64,000 bases of DNA, taken from the NCBI GenBank assembly GCA_000492175.2, contig CP097573.1, forward strand, positions 2,604,001-2,668,000, in the 5' to 3' direction. The stretch comes from Firmicutes bacterium ASF500 (GTDB lineage Bacteria > Bacillota > Clostridia > Oscillospirales > Oscillospiraceae). Shown one piece after another: positions 30,476-40,135 of this stretch. Every line of letters starts with the position of its first letter. Position 1 is the stretch's first letter. Both the position numbers and the translations under genes were made by a program. The notes beneath the pieces are model-generated. The model made no database searches. It was not told the DNA's origin and saw nothing but the letters and a program-made list of their open reading frames with translations.

Positions 30476-31912
30476 TCAGCCCAGAACGCGGTTGTAGATG
30501 TCCAGGTACTGCTGGGCGGAGTTTTTCCAGGAGAAGTCGGCGGACATGCCCTCCTTTTGCAGGCCGCGCCAGGCCTTCTCGTTGGTGCGGAAGAGGTCTA
30601 CCGCCTCCCGGAGGACCCAGGTCATGTCGCCGGCGTTGATGTTGGAGAAGGTGAAGCCCCGGCCGGTGCCCTCGAACTTGTTGTAGGGGGTGACGGTGTC
30701 CCGCAGGCCGCCGGTCTCCCGGACCACGGGGATGGTGCCGAAGCGCATGGCCACCATCTGGCTCAGGCCGCAGGGCTCGGAGACGGAGGGCATGAGGAAG
30801 AGATCGGCTCCGGCGTAGATCATGTTGGACAGGGGGGCGGAGTAGGTCAGCTGGGCGGCGAAGCGGCCGGGGTACTGGCCCTGGGCGTGGCGGAAGGCCT
30901 CCTCATACTGCCAGTCGCCGGTGCCCAGCACCACCATCTGTACGTCCATGCCCATGATCTCGTGGAGGGCGTCGGTAACCATGGAGAAGCCCTTGTGGCC
31001 CACCAGGCGGGAGACGCAGGCGATCAGGGGGATGCCCGGGTTCTCCTCCAGGCCGACGGCCTGCTGGAGGGCGGCCTTGCAGGCGGCCTTGCCCTTGACC
31101 AGGGTCTTCTGGTTGAAGTTGGCGGCCAGGCCGGACATGGTGGCGGGGTTGTAGAGGTCCACGTCAATGCCGTTGAGGATGCCCTCCAGCTTGCCGCTCT
31201 GCTGGTTGATGACGCCGTCCAGGCCGTGGGCGTAGAAGGGGGTGCGCAGCTCCTGGGCGTAGGTGGGGGAGACGGTGGTGACGAAGTTGGAGGCCATGAT
31301 GGCGCCCTTCATCAGGTTCACGTCCCGGTGGAAGGCCAGCATCCCCTCGTTGAAGTAGCTGCGGTCCAGGCCGATGACATCCTGGAGGACCTGGTCGCCG
31401 TAGCGGCCCTGGTACTCGATGTTGTGGATGGTGTAGACGCTGTGGGCGCCGGCCAGCTGGGGGATGCGGTATTTCTCCTCCAGGAGGTAGACGGGGACCA
31501 GAGCGGTCTGCCAGTCGTTGCAGTGGATGATGTCCGGGGACCAGTCCAGCTGGCCCGGGGTCTCTACCACGGCACGGGAGAAGTAGGCGAAGCGTTCGCA
31601 GTCGTCAAAGTGGCCGTAGAGCTGCCAGCGCTTGAAGTAGTACTCGTTGTCTACAAACCAGAAAGTGACACCCTGATGCTCTACCTCAAAGATGCCGCAG
31701 TACACCTGCCGCCAGGCAAGGGTGACGTTGAAGTATTTCAGAAAGGTCATTTTGGCCCGCCAGTCTTCGCTGACTCCCTCGTAGAGAGGGAGGATCACCT
31801 TGACCTCGTGGCCCTCAGCCGCCAGTGCCTGGGGCAGGGAGCCGGCCACGTCGGCCAGTCCGCCGGTCTTGATGAAGGGGGCAGCCTCGGAGGTGGCAAA
31901 CAAGATTTTCAT
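30476..31912 (-). CDS. glgA: Glycogen synthase (ADP-glucose type)
   Basis: GT5 enzyme that extends alpha-1,4-glucan from ADP-glucose. 478 residues. ADP-glucose motif KTGGLADV at residues about 15-22, the GT-B C-terminal part with SRLVGHKGF, and the conserved EPCGLSQMVAMRFGTIPVVRETGGL. Start at 31912 after AAAGGTGAT; upstream in-frame starts belong to the repeat region. Forms one pathway with GlgC/GlgD upstream and GlgB; a type B repeat separates it from glgD. Confidence 0.97.
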   Translation of the reverse strand: MKILFATSEAAPFIKTGGLADVAGSLPQALAAEGHEVKVILPLYEGVSEDWRAKMTFLKYFNVTLAWRQVYCGIFEVEHQGVTFWFVDNEYYFKRWQLYGHFDDCERFAYFSRAVVETPGQLDWSPDIIHCNDWQTALVPVYLLEEKYRIPQLAGAHSVYTIHNIEYQGRYGDQVLQDVIGLDRSYFNEGMLAFHRDVNLMKGAIMASNFVTTVSPTYAQELRTPFYAHGLDGVINQQSGKLEGILNGIDVDLYNPATMSGLAANFNQKTLVKGKAACKAALQQAVGLEENPGIPLIACVSRLVGHKGFSMVTDALHEIMGMDVQMVVLGTGDWQYEEAFRHAQGQYPGRFAAQLTYSAPLSNMIYAGADLFLMPSVSEPCGLSQMVAMRFGTIPVVRETGGLRDTVTPYNKFEGTGRGFTFSNINAGDMTWVLREAVDLFRTNEKAWRGLQKEGMSADFSWKNSAQQYLDIYNRVLG

Positions 31913-31929
31913 ATAATCACCTTTCACGC

Positions 31930-31994
31930 AGGGGCGGCCTTTGGCCGCCCGTTTTTTGTCCCGGACCATGCGGGCGGCCAAAGGCCGCCCCTAC
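31930..31994. repeat. Type B-like palindromic repeat
   Basis: AGGGGCGGCCTTTGGCCGCCC and its inverted partner GGGCGGCCAAAGGCCGCCCC. Each arm is itself a palindrome. Lies between glgD and glgA. Confidence 0.7.
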
Positions 31995-32003
31995 CGATAC
32001 GGG

Positions 32004-32052
32004 GATTTTTAGGAGGACGCCCTCCCCAAAACAGGAGGGCGTCCGAAAAATC
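32004..32052. repeat. Long inverted repeat after glgD
   Basis: GATTTTT...GGACGCCCTCC and GGAGGGCGTCC...AAAAATC pair into a long stem. On either strand no T-run follows the stem in the right place, so I do not call it a classical terminator. It may be a transcript-end or mRNA-stability hairpin. Confidence 0.6.
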
Positions 32053-33166
32053 AGACGACGGAGCCCTTGGCGATGGCCAGGGGGTAGGTGGCGTGGCCCA
32101 TGAGCATACGGCCCTCGTTCACCGTGACATCCTTATCCGCGATGACATAGGACAGGGAAGCCCCCGCCTTGACCACCGTGCCCTGCATGAGCACGCTGTC
32201 GGAGACCTTGGCCCCCTTCTCCACGATGACGCCACGGGAGAGGATGGAGTTCTCCACCTCGCCCTCGATGTAGCAGCCGTCGGCCACCAGGGAGCTCTTG
32301 GAGACGGACTCGGGGCCGTAGTAGGTGGAGGGGTTGGACTGGTCCTTGGTGCGGATGGGGCGGGCGGGGTTGAACAGGTCGGCACGGACCTCCGGGTCCA
32401 GCAGGTCCTGGGAGCGCTGGTAGTAGTCGCCCACCGACTGGAAGCGGCCCACATAGCCCTTGTGGACAAAGGGCATCATCTTCAGGGACTTCATCCGGGG
32501 CTGGAGAACGCCGCGGCTGAAGTTGGTGACATCGTGGGCGGAGCAGTAGTCCACCATGTCCATCAGCAGGCGCTTGGACAGGATGTAGACCTCCAGGGAT
32601 TCCAGGGCCTTGTCGGCGGAGGTGGGGTGGATGGACAGGTCGGTGATCCGGCCCTCCTCGCTGACCTCCACGTACTCGGAGAACCGGGGGGCTCCTTTCA
32701 GGGTGGGGGTGCAGACCACGGTGATGTCCGCGCCGGAGTTCCGGTGCTGCTCAAAGACCTCGGCCACGGGCAGGTTGATGGCCATATCGCCCCAGGCCAG
32801 AAGGACGTAGTCCTGACGGATGTCCTCCAGATAGTCGTAGACGCCGGCCAAGGCCTCCATGCTGCCACGGTACTCGCCGTGGCCCAGCTCGGTGTAGCTG
32901 AACGGGGGCAGGATGCGCAGTCCGCCGTGCTTGCGGCTCAGGTCCCAGTCCTTGCCGGAGCCCAGGTGGTCCAGAAGGGACTGATAGCTCTGGTGGACCA
33001 CCACGCCTACGTCGGTGATGCCGGCGTTGACGCAGTTGGACAGCATGAAGTCAATGAGGCGGTACCGCCCGCCGAAGGGCAGGGAGCAGGTGTTGCGTGG
33101 GCGGGTCAGCTCACCCAGATTGGCGTCGGAGCGGTACGCGAACAAAATTCCGTGCAGATCGTTCAT
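32051..33166 (-). CDS. glgD: Glucose-1-phosphate adenylyltransferase, GlgD subunit
   Basis: Firmicute companion of GlgC, thought to be a regulatory or non-catalytic subunit. 371 residues: a nucleotidyltransferase-like N-terminal domain and a left-handed beta-helix C-terminus ([23 protein letters not shown]). The glycine-rich GGQGSRL loop seen in GlgC is replaced by [12 protein letters not shown], so catalysis on its own is unlikely. The start overlaps the glgC stop by four bases (ATGA). Confidence 0.95.
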   Translation of the reverse strand: MNDLHGILFAYRSDANLGELTRPRNTCSLPFGGRYRLIDFMLSNCVNAGITDVGVVVHQSYQSLLDHLGSGKDWDLSRKHGGLRILPPFSYTELGHGEYRGSMEALAGVYDYLEDIRQDYVLLAWGDMAINLPVAEVFEQHRNSGADITVVCTPTLKGAPRFSEYVEVSEEGRITDLSIHPTSADKALESLEVYILSKRLLMDMVDYCSAHDVTNFSRGVLQPRMKSLKMMPFVHKGYVGRFQSVGDYYQRSQDLLDPEVRADLFNPARPIRTKDQSNPSTYYGPESVSKSSLVADGCYIEGEVENSILSRGVIVEKGAKVSDSVLMQGTVVKAGASLSYVIADKDVTVNEGRMLMGHATYPLAIAKGSVV

Positions 33167-34371
33167 GCCCGCTCACCTCCTTTCACATCTTCCCGGATCA
33201 TGGCCTTGGGGGACACTGTGGCCCCCGCGCCGATGTTGACCCCGCTGGCCACCACGGCGATGCCCCAGTCCTCGCTGCCGTCGGGGGCGGAGCCCACCGT
33301 CGCGCCGGCCTCGATGGTGGCCTTCTCGGCGACGATGGAGTAGTAGACCTTCGCCCCGGCCTTGACGGTGGCGCCGGGCATGAGGATGGAGTATTGAATG
33401 TCGGCCCCCTGCTCTACCGTGACCGAATTGAACAGGACGGAGTTGGCCACCGAGCCGTCCACCTGGCTGCCGCCGGTGACAAGGGAGTGGGAGATCACGC
33501 CGTCAGGGCCGGTGACATGGGGGGGCTTGACGGGGGTGCGGGCGTAGATGGGCCAGCTGTCGTCGTACATGTCCAGGCCGCTGTTCCGGGAGAGCAGGTC
33601 CATGTTGGCATCCCAGAGGGAGTCGATGGTGCCCACGTCCTTCCAGTAGCCGGCGAAGCGGTAGGCCATCAGCTTCTCGCCGGCGTTCAGCATGTTGGGG
33701 ATGATGTTCTTGCCAAAGTCGTTGGAGGAATTGGGGTCGGCCTCGTCGTCGATGAGGTATTTGCGCAGCTTGGACCAGGTGAAGACGTAGATGCCCATGG
33801 AGGCCAGGTTGCTCTTGGGCTGGGGGGGCTTCTCTTCAAACTCATAGACCTTGTCGTCGGACTCCACGTTCAGAATGCCGAAGCGGGTGGCCTCCTCCAT
33901 GGTGACCTCCAGAACGGAGATGGTGCAGGCCGCGCCGGACTTCTTGTGGAAGGAGACCATCTCGGAGTAGTCCATCTTATAGATGTGGTCGCCGGAGAGG
34001 ACCACTACGTACTCGGGGTCATACAGGTCCAAAAAGCCTATGTTCTGATAGATGGCGTTGGCGGTGCCCTTGTACCAGGTGCCCACCTCGCCCTCCCGCT
34101 GGTAGGGAGGGAGGATGTGGACGCCGCCGTCGGACCGGTCCAGGTCCCAGGGCTGGCCGTTGCCCAGGTAGCCGTTCAGCTCCAGCGGGCGGTATTGGGT
34201 GAGGACGCCCACGGTGTCGATGCCGGAGTTGACGCAGTTTGACAGGGGGAAATCAATGATGCGGTACTTCCCGCCGAAGGGGACGGCGGGCTTTGCCACG
34301 TTGCTGGTCAGGGCGTAGAGACGGCTGCCCTGGCCACCGGCCAACAGCATGGCGACGACTTCTTTTTTCAT
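33163..34371 (-). CDS. glgC: Glucose-1-phosphate adenylyltransferase, catalytic subunit
   Basis: Makes ADP-glucose from glucose-1-phosphate and ATP, the committed step of bacterial glycogen synthesis. 402 residues. Motifs: [45 protein letters not shown], the substrate lysine in FEEKPPQP, and beta-helix repeats at the C-terminus ([17 protein letters not shown]). ATG after AGAGGTGAAC. Middle gene of glgB-glgC-glgD. Confidence 0.97.
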   Translation of the reverse strand: MKKEVVAMLLAGGQGSRLYALTSNVAKPAVPFGGKYRIIDFPLSNCVNSGIDTVGVLTQYRPLELNGYLGNGQPWDLDRSDGGVHILPPYQREGEVGTWYKGTANAIYQNIGFLDLYDPEYVVVLSGDHIYKMDYSEMVSFHKKSGAACTISVLEVTMEEATRFGILNVESDDKVYEFEEKPPQPKSNLASMGIYVFTWSKLRKYLIDDEADPNSSNDFGKNIIPNMLNAGEKLMAYRFAGYWKDVGTIDSLWDANMDLLSRNSGLDMYDDSWPIYARTPVKPPHVTGPDGVISHSLVTGGSQVDGSVANSVLFNSVTVEQGADIQYSILMPGATVKAGAKVYYSIVAEKATIEAGATVGSAPDGSEDWGIAVVASGVNIGAGATVSPKAMIREDVKGGERA

Positions 34372-34446
34372 GGTTGTTCACCTCTTACTTTTTTGGCTGC
34401 GATGACATCTATAGAGATCAGAGTCATAGGCTCTGAGGGTGCTTGC

Positions 34447-36537
34447 TTATTTTTCTGCCTTTTTCCCGCGGGCGGCCCGCTTGGGCTTCTCCGGGGCCTT
34501 CTCTGCCTTGGCCTTGGAGGCCGCTTTTTTGGGCTTTTCCGCCTTGGCCGTCTTCTTGGCGGCGGGCTTCTTCTCCGCCTTGGGGGCCTCCGCCTGTTCG
34601 GCCTTGGGCTTGCGGACGGGGCTCTTGCGGACACAGCGGTAGATCACGGCGGACATGGGGGGCAGGTCCACGGTGAAGGACTGCTGCTGGTCGTGACAGG
34701 GGATTTTCTCCGTCTTGATGGGGGCCTTGTCCCCACGGCCGTCGCCGCCGAAGGCGGGATCGTCAGTGTTGAAGGCCACACCCCAGCTGCCGGCGAAGGG
34801 GGCGCCCACCCGGTAGCCCTCCCGATGTTCGGGGGAGAAATTGCACAGGACGATGAGGGGCTGTCCCTTCCGGTCCCAGCGCAGGAAAGCCACGGTGTTG
34901 GCGTTGTTGTCGTCGGCGCACAGCCACTGGAAGCCCTGCCAGGAGTCGTCCTGGTCCCACAGGGGGGAGTTCTCCAGGTAGAAGGCGTTCATGGCTTTGA
35001 AGAAGTCCTGGGTCTGGCGGTGGGGGGCGTATTGCAGAAGGTGCCAGTCCAGAGAGTATTCAAAGTGCCACTCGTTCCACTGGCCCAGCTCGGCCCCCAT
35101 GAAGGTGAGCTTCTTGCCCGGGTGGGTCATCATATAGGCGTAGAAAGCCCGGACGCCGGCGAATTTCAGCGGGTTGTCCCCGGGCATCTTGCCGAAGAAG
35201 GAGCCCTTCATGTGGACCACCTCGTCGTGGCTGAGGGGGAGGATATAGTTCTCCGAGAAGGCGTACATCAGGGAGAAGGTGATATCCCGGTGGTTGAACT
35301 GACGGAAGTAGGGGTCCAGCTTGATATAGTGGCAGATGTCGTTCATCCAGCCCATGTTCCACTTGAAGTTGAAGCCCAGGCCGCCGTCGTCCACCGGCTT
35401 GGTCACCTTGGGCCAGGCGGTGGACTCCTCGGCCACCATGAGCACGTCGGGGTGGGCGGCGAAAACGGCGGTGTTCAGGTCCTGGAAGAACTTGATGGCC
35501 TCCAGATTCTCGTGGCCTCCGTTGACGTTGGGCAGCCACTCGCCCTGCTTGCGGTTGTAGTCCAGATAGAGCATGGAGGATACCGCGTCTACCCGCAGGC
35601 CGTCCATGTGGTACTCCTCCAGCCAGAACATGGCCGAGGAGAAGAGGAAAGAGCGGACCTCGGGACGGCCGAAGTCAAACACGTCGGTGCCCCACTCCTT
35701 ATGCTCCCCCTTCCGGGGGTCGGCGTACTCATAGGTGGGGGTGCCGTCGAAGTTGTACAGGCCGAAGGCGTCCCGGGGGAAGTGGGCGGGGACCCAGTCC
35801 ATAATGACGCCGATGCCCGCCTGGTGGAGCTGGTCGATGAGGTATTTCAGGTCGTCGGGGATGCCGAAGCGGCTGGTGGCGGCGAAGTAGCCGGTGCACT
35901 GGTAGCCCCAGGAGGCGTCCAGGGGGTGCTCGGTGACGGGGAGGAGCTCTACATGGGTGAAGCCCATCTCCTTTACATAGGGGACCAGATAGCTGGTGAT
36001 GTCCCGGTAGCTGAGGAACTCGCCCTCGCCGGTGCGCCGCCAGGAGCCCAGGTGGCACTCGTAGATGTTCATGGGGCGGCGGTACAGGGGGTTCTTGGCC
36101 CGGAAGGTGAACCAGTCCCGGTCGCCCCACTGGTAGCCGGTGTCCAGGTCGTAGAGCTTGCTGGACACGTCGGGGCGGGTGGCGGCGTGGAAGCCGTAGG
36201 GGTCGGCCTTGCCCACGAAGCCGCTGCCGTCCGCCTTATGTATGGCGTACTGGTAGGCGTCGTAGCGCTTCAAGCCGGGGACGAAAGCCTCCCAGATACC
36301 ACCCTCTCCCTTGGTCATTGGGGTGGCCTCCAGGTCCCAGCCGTTGAAATCGCCGATGACGGTGATTTTTGGGGCGTTGGGGGCCCAGACGCGGAAAAGA
36401 TAGCCCTCGGTCCCGTCCTCGGACTTGGCGGGGTGGGCGCCGAAGCAGCGCCAGGCGTGGGTGGAGCGGCCCTCAGAGAAGGCTTCCAGCTCCAGGTAAA
36501 GATCGTTTGACGAAAGTTTTTCTTGGTATTTAGACAT
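34447..36537 (-). CDS. glgB: 1,4-alpha-glucan branching enzyme with a lysine/alanine-rich tail
   Basis: GH13 enzyme that creates alpha-1,6 branches. 696 residues. CBM48 part with FRVWAPNAPKITVIGDFNGWD, then the catalytic barrel: nucleophile Asp in DGLRVDAVSSMLYLDY, acid/base Glu in VLMVAEESTAWP, and LSHDEVVHMKGS. After the usual end (SAVIYRCVRKS) comes an extra tail of about 60 residues of Lys, Ala, Pro and Glu (EKKPAAKKTAKAEKPKKA), histone-H1-like and absent from typical GlgB. First gene of the operon; ATG at 36537 follows GAGGTGAT. Confidence 0.96.
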   Translation of the reverse strand: MSKYQEKLSSNDLYLELEAFSEGRSTHAWRCFGAHPAKSEDGTEGYLFRVWAPNAPKITVIGDFNGWDLEATPMTKGEGGIWEAFVPGLKRYDAYQYAIHKADGSGFVGKADPYGFHAATRPDVSSKLYDLDTGYQWGDRDWFTFRAKNPLYRRPMNIYECHLGSWRRTGEGEFLSYRDITSYLVPYVKEMGFTHVELLPVTEHPLDASWGYQCTGYFAATSRFGIPDDLKYLIDQLHQAGIGVIMDWVPAHFPRDAFGLYNFDGTPTYEYADPRKGEHKEWGTDVFDFGRPEVRSFLFSSAMFWLEEYHMDGLRVDAVSSMLYLDYNRKQGEWLPNVNGGHENLEAIKFFQDLNTAVFAAHPDVLMVAEESTAWPKVTKPVDDGGLGFNFKWNMGWMNDICHYIKLDPYFRQFNHRDITFSLMYAFSENYILPLSHDEVVHMKGSFFGKMPGDNPLKFAGVRAFYAYMMTHPGKKLTFMGAELGQWNEWHFEYSLDWHLLQYAPHRQTQDFFKAMNAFYLENSPLWDQDDSWQGFQWLCADDNNANTVAFLRWDRKGQPLIVLCNFSPEHREGYRVGAPFAGSWGVAFNTDDPAFGGDGRGDKAPIKTEKIPCHDQQQSFTVDLPPMSAVIYRCVRKSPVRKPKAEQAEAPKAEKKPAAKKTAKAEKPKKAASKAKAEKAPEKPKRAARGKKAEK

Positions 36538-36626
36538 CTTTTTATCACCTCGTGGATTCTTTTGCGGACTTTTGTCGGCGAAAACTAACAAGGACGCGCC
36601 GGGTGGAATCGGGTATATTTATCAAA

Positions 36627-36655
36627 ATTATACAACAATCAGGCGGCGCCGTCAA
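36627..36655 (-). promoter_or_regulatory. Sigma-A promoter of glgB-glgC-glgD
   Basis: On the minus strand TTGACG (36650-36655), 17-base spacer, perfect TATAAT (36627-36632). The leader to glgB is about 80 bases. Confidence 0.8.
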
Positions 36656-36755
36656 GTAAAATAGTGGAAAACCCGGGGGGAAATTGAAAGAAAAAACTAG
36701 AGCGGCAAGGGATGAGGGATGTAAGGGGCGCGCCGCGCGCCCGGGGATGGGGAAA

Positions 36756-37904
36756 TCAGCCGGCCATCAGGAGCTTGCTGAGCATTTGGGAGAAGATGCC
36801 GGGGATGGAGAGGCGGTCTACCGGCTGGGAGGAGAGGATGGGAATGGTGTCCCGCAGGGTGTCGCCAACATAGACCTCCAGCTTGCCCAAAATCTGGCCC
36901 TGCTCCACAGGGGCCTCCACATTTTCGGCCAGGGAGAGGCGGGTGGTCACCTGGGTCTCCTCGCCCTTGCGGACCAGGAGGCGGCAGTCGCGCTCCGGCT
37001 GGGGCTGGACCTGGGGCTGAGCGCCCAGGAGAACGTCGATGGGGGCCAGGGGGGCCTCGGGGTAGACGGGGACGAGGGTGTAGTTGGCAAAGCCGTGGTC
37101 CAGGAGGGACTTGGCGTCGTCAAAGCGCTGGTTGGTGCTGGGGGACTTCATGACGACGGCGATGAGCTCCATGCCGTCCCGCTCGGCGGTGGCCGACATG
37201 CAGTATTGGGCGGAGCTGGTGAAGCCGGTTTTCAGACCGGTGGTCCCCTGGTAGAAGCGGACCAGGCGGTTGGTGTTGGTCAGGCCGAAGGCGCCGTCCC
37301 GGATGGAGTCCATCCAGATGGTGGTGTAGTCCCGGATCTTGGGGTGGTTCAGAATCAGCTCCCGGGACATGAGGGCGATGTCGTGGGCGGAGGTCACGTG
37401 GCCCTGGGCGGGCAGGCCGGTGCAGTTGAGAAAGGTGGTGTCCGCCATGCCCAGCTCCTGGGCCCGCTGGTTCATCTGGGCGACAAAGGCCCCCTCGCTG
37501 CCCGCCAGGTGCTCGGCCAGGGCCACCGCGCAGTCGTTGCCCGAGACCACGGTGACGCACTTGAGCATCTCGGACACGGGCATCTGCTCGCCCTCCTCCA
37601 GGTAGACCTGGGAGCCGCCCATGCCGGCGGCGTAGGCCGAGACGGAGACCGGGTCCTCCAGGGCGATTCGGCCCGAGTCCACCGCCTCCATTACCAGGAG
37701 CAGAGTCATGATCTTGGTGACGCTGGCGGGCTCCAGCTTCTCATGGGAATTTTCCTCCAGAAGAATGGTCCCCGTCTCCTTCTCCATCAGTACGCAGGAG
37801 GCACAGGAAAGATTCAGACCGCTGTCCGCCAGGGCCGCCCCGGAGGGAGGGATGGAGGCGGCGAGGGTGAGGGCGGCCAACAGAAGGGATACATATTTTT
37901 TCAT
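36756..37904 (-). CDS. dacF: D-alanyl-D-alanine carboxypeptidase (DacF/PBP5 type)
   Basis: Serine peptidase that trims pentapeptide side chains of peptidoglycan. 382 residues: signal peptide at 1-24 (KKYVSLLLAALTLAASIPPSGA), S-x-x-K as SVTK at 61-64, S-x-N as SGNDC, K-T-G as GLKTGFTSS, and a C-terminal beta domain ending in a short amphipathic segment (IFSQMLSKLLMAG) for membrane association. DacF-type enzymes act in sporulation in Bacillus; the symbol is by similarity. Single gene, divergent from the phage cluster. Confidence 0.9.
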   Translation of the reverse strand: MKKYVSLLLAALTLAASIPPSGAALADSGLNLSCASCVLMEKETGTILLEENSHEKLEPASVTKIMTLLLVMEAVDSGRIALEDPVSVSAYAAGMGGSQVYLEEGEQMPVSEMLKCVTVVSGNDCAVALAEHLAGSEGAFVAQMNQRAQELGMADTTFLNCTGLPAQGHVTSAHDIALMSRELILNHPKIRDYTTIWMDSIRDGAFGLTNTNRLVRFYQGTTGLKTGFTSSAQYCMSATAERDGMELIAVVMKSPSTNQRFDDAKSLLDHGFANYTLVPVYPEAPLAPIDVLLGAQPQVQPQPERDCRLLVRKGEETQVTTRLSLAENVEAPVEQGQILGKLEVYVGDTLRDTIPILSSQPVDRLSIPGIFSQMLSKLLMAG

Positions 37905-38155
37905 AGATGGTTCCTCCAGAATCCATATGCAAGAATGTTTGGGTATGGTCAGGATGTGGAGAGAGCGGGATTTCTATTCTGCTTGGGGAATTGGTATTTT
38001 TTGTTGGGAGCGCGGCGGCGAGGGCGATTCATTTGAATATAGACGGCGGCGGGGGAGAAAGAGGGCGAAAAGAAAGGGATGAAGAAATTTTTGTTGGGTG
38101 CATGGAAACGTACAACTTTCGGGCCTTAGCGGCTACGGGTGTAAGGAGGGATTTG
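37905..38155. other. Gap between dacF and the phage-type cluster
   Basis: About 250 bases that change from ordinary to purine-rich sequence (GGCGGCGGGGGAGAAAGAGG). No clear promoter for the cluster, no attachment-site repeat, no integrase or tRNA remnant is visible. Confidence 0.5.
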
Positions 38156-38452
38156 GTGGCTAAGAGCGTGAGGCTCCCGGAGAGGGAGCAGGTGATTCGA
38201 AGGATGTGGAAGCTGGCCAACGCGGGGGCGGGAGACGCGGTCCGGCTGGCCTGCTTTCCGCCGGAGGAGTGGCAGGGGGTGGACCGGCTGGAGCTGGACG
38301 CCCTCACCGAGTTCAAGCGGGGGAGCAACGGCGTGGTGGAGCTGAAATTCGTGGACCGGGGGCGGCTGCTGGAGCGGCTGCTGGATACGGTGGACCACAG
38401 CGGGGAGGAACAGGTGGACCGGTTCCTTCAGGCGATGGAGGGACAGAAGTAG
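38156..38452 (+). CDS. Small phage packaging protein, probable terminase small subunit
   Basis: 98 residues from a GTG preceded by AAGGAGGG. Helical: REQVIRRMWKLANAGAGDAVRLA and LTEFKRGSNGVVELKFVDRGRLLERLL. It directly precedes the large terminase, which is the main reason for the call; similar small proteins hold this place in Clostridia prophages. First gene of a 17-gene one-way cluster. Confidence 0.6.
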   Translation: MAKSVRLPEREQVIRRMWKLANAGAGDAVRLACFPPEEWQGVDRLELDALTEFKRGSNGVVELKFVDRGRLLERLLDTVDHSGEEQVDRFLQAMEGQK

Positions 38453-39703
38453 GTGGTGTTTTCAGACAAGCAGCGGCGGGCGCTGACCTGGTGGAGGCCC
38501 GGGTCCACGGACCGGGAGAGGCAGGCCATCATCTGCGACGGGGCGGTGCGCAGCGGAAAGACCCTGTGTACCGGGCTGTCCTTCTTCTGCTGGGCGATGA
38601 GCTCCTTTCAAAATCGAAGCTTCGCCCTGTGCGGGCGGACCATTCAGGCGGTGCGGCGGAATCTGCTGGCGGAGCTGATGCCGGTGTTGAACCAGATGGG
38701 GTTCCGGTGTGTGGAGCGGACCTCGAAAAATGTGCTCCAGGTGAGGCTGGGGGGGCGGCGGAATACCTTTTACCTCTTCGGAGGGAAGGATGAGCGCTCC
38801 GCGGCCTCCATCCAGGGCATCACGCTGGCGGGGGCGCTCCTGGATGAGGCGGCGCTGATGCCCCGGTCCTTTGTGGAGCAGACGGCGGCGCGGTGCTCCG
38901 TTGCCGGGAGCAGGCTGTGGTTTTCCTGCAACCCGGAGTCGCCGGCCCACTGGTTCTATCAGGAGTGGGTGAGGAAGGCGGAGGAGAAAAACGCCCTGCG
39001 GCTCCACTTTACCATGGAGGACAACCCGGGGCTGTCCGACGAGGTGCGGCGGCGGTATGAAAACACCTTTCAGGGGACCTTCTACCGGCGGTTCGTGCGG
39101 GGAGAGTGGGTGGCCGCCGAGGGTCTGGTTTACGATTTCTTTGATGAGAGCTTTGTCCGGGAGGCACCGGAGGGGCCCTTTGAGGAGTGGTATGTGTCGG
39201 TGGACTACGGCACCTCCAACCCCACGTCTATGGGGCTGTGGGGAAGGAAGGACGGGGCGTGGTATCGGGTCGCTGAGTATTACTACGACGCACGGGCGGC
39301 GCGGAGGCAGAAGACTGACGAGGAGTATGCGGGCGATCTGGCCGGGCTGGTGGGGGGACGGGCGGTACGGGCCGTCATCGTGGACCCGTCGGCGGCCAGC
39401 TTCTGCGAGACGCTGCGGCGGCGGGGGTGGCGGGTCCAACGGGCGGACAACCGGGTGGTGTCCGGGATCAGGCTCACCGCCCAGCTGCTGAAAAGCGGGA
39501 AAATCGTGATATGCAGAGGGTGCGATAACGCGGCGCGGGAGTTTGGGCTGTACCGCTGGGATGAGCGGTATCAGGGTCAGGATCAGGTGTGTAAGGAGAA
39601 CGACCACGCCATGGACGAGATTCGCTATTTCGCCGCCACTGTGGCCGGGAAGGAGGGCCGGGGCGGGGTGTTCGCCGGGTGCGTGGAGAGAGGGGTGTTT
39701 TAG
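38453..39703 (+). CDS. Phage terminase large subunit
   Basis: DNA-packaging motor with ATPase and nuclease domains, 416 residues. Walker A-like CDGAVRSGKT near residue 25, TLAGALLDEAALMP (Walker B), coupling motif WFSCNPESPAHW, and a C-terminal RNase-H-like nuclease (YVSVDYGTSNPTSMGLWG; AVIVDPSAASF). PBSX/XtmB-like. Start GTG at 38453 (38456 also possible). The active-site residues look intact. Confidence 0.92.
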   Translation: MVFSDKQRRALTWWRPGSTDRERQAIICDGAVRSGKTLCTGLSFFCWAMSSFQNRSFALCGRTIQAVRRNLLAELMPVLNQMGFRCVERTSKNVLQVRLGGRRNTFYLFGGKDERSAASIQGITLAGALLDEAALMPRSFVEQTAARCSVAGSRLWFSCNPESPAHWFYQEWVRKAEEKNALRLHFTMEDNPGLSDEVRRRYENTFQGTFYRRFVRGEWVAAEGLVYDFFDESFVREAPEGPFEEWYVSVDYGTSNPTSMGLWGRKDGAWYRVAEYYYDARAARRQKTDEEYAGDLAGLVGGRAVRAVIVDPSAASFCETLRRRGWRVQRADNRVVSGIRLTAQLLKSGKIVICRGCDNAAREFGLYRWDERYQGQDQVCKENDHAMDEIRYFAATVAGKEGRGGVFAGCVERGVF

Positions 39704-39709
39704 GAGAAC

Positions 39710-40010
39710 GCCCGAGCCCCGCCCGCAGGCTGGCTGAGGATTGTGTTTTGCGGAGCAAACATACGAAGTGAACACGTGTAGGGCGCGACGACCCCGGCGC
39801 GCCGTTCTTCAGGGGTAGGTTGTAGGGGCGGATATTATCCGCCCGCTGGACATCGCCTAAACCTGATGGGCGGATGATATCCGCCCCTACATGAGGCTCT
39901 AAGACCTCGTTTGCTTCGCACATTTCGCCTGCGGCGAAATCAATCCTCCGCCCCAGTTTGCGAACTGGGGCACCTCCTTTCAAAAGGAGGCTGGCCCGCT
40001 GCGGCGGGGA
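39710..40010. repeat. Composite host repeat block between terminase and portal genes
   Basis: Contains a type A half at 39778-39807, a type B copy at 39822-39890 and type E modules (TTCGCACATTTCGCCTGCGG, CCGCCCCAGTTTGCGAACTG). The same modules occur beside housekeeping genes, so these are host repeats that entered the phage cluster. Confidence 0.8.
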
Positions 40011-40011
40011 C

Positions 40012-40093
40012 GTAGGGCGCGACGACCTCGGCGCGCCGGTCTCCCGAGGGCACCCGCTCTCCGTGGACGGCGGGCCGGGTCGTCCCGCCCTAC
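40012..40093. repeat. 82-bp type A repeat
   Basis: Same length and ends as 1368-1449, only a few differences; 43 bases before the portal gene. Confidence 0.8.
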
Positions 40094-40135
40094 AGAGCCC
40101 GCGGGCGGGACGAGAAAAAGAAAAGGAGGAATTGC

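Noticed and set aside
32004..32052. Terminator of glgD
   Set aside because: The stem is strong, but on the minus strand it is followed by A residues, not T; kept only as an inverted repeat.
30557..33343. 928-residue plus-strand frame over glgA and glgD
   Set aside because: Spans two real genes and a repeat; antisense artefact.
34393..36510. 705-residue plus-strand frame over glgB
   Set aside because: Antisense artefact; also opens the possibility of misreading the Lys/Ala tail, but the glgB frame is continuous.
36600..38160. Attachment site or integrase at the left edge of the phage-type cluster
   Set aside because: No tRNA, no direct repeat shared with the right edge near 51250, and no recombinase frame were seen.
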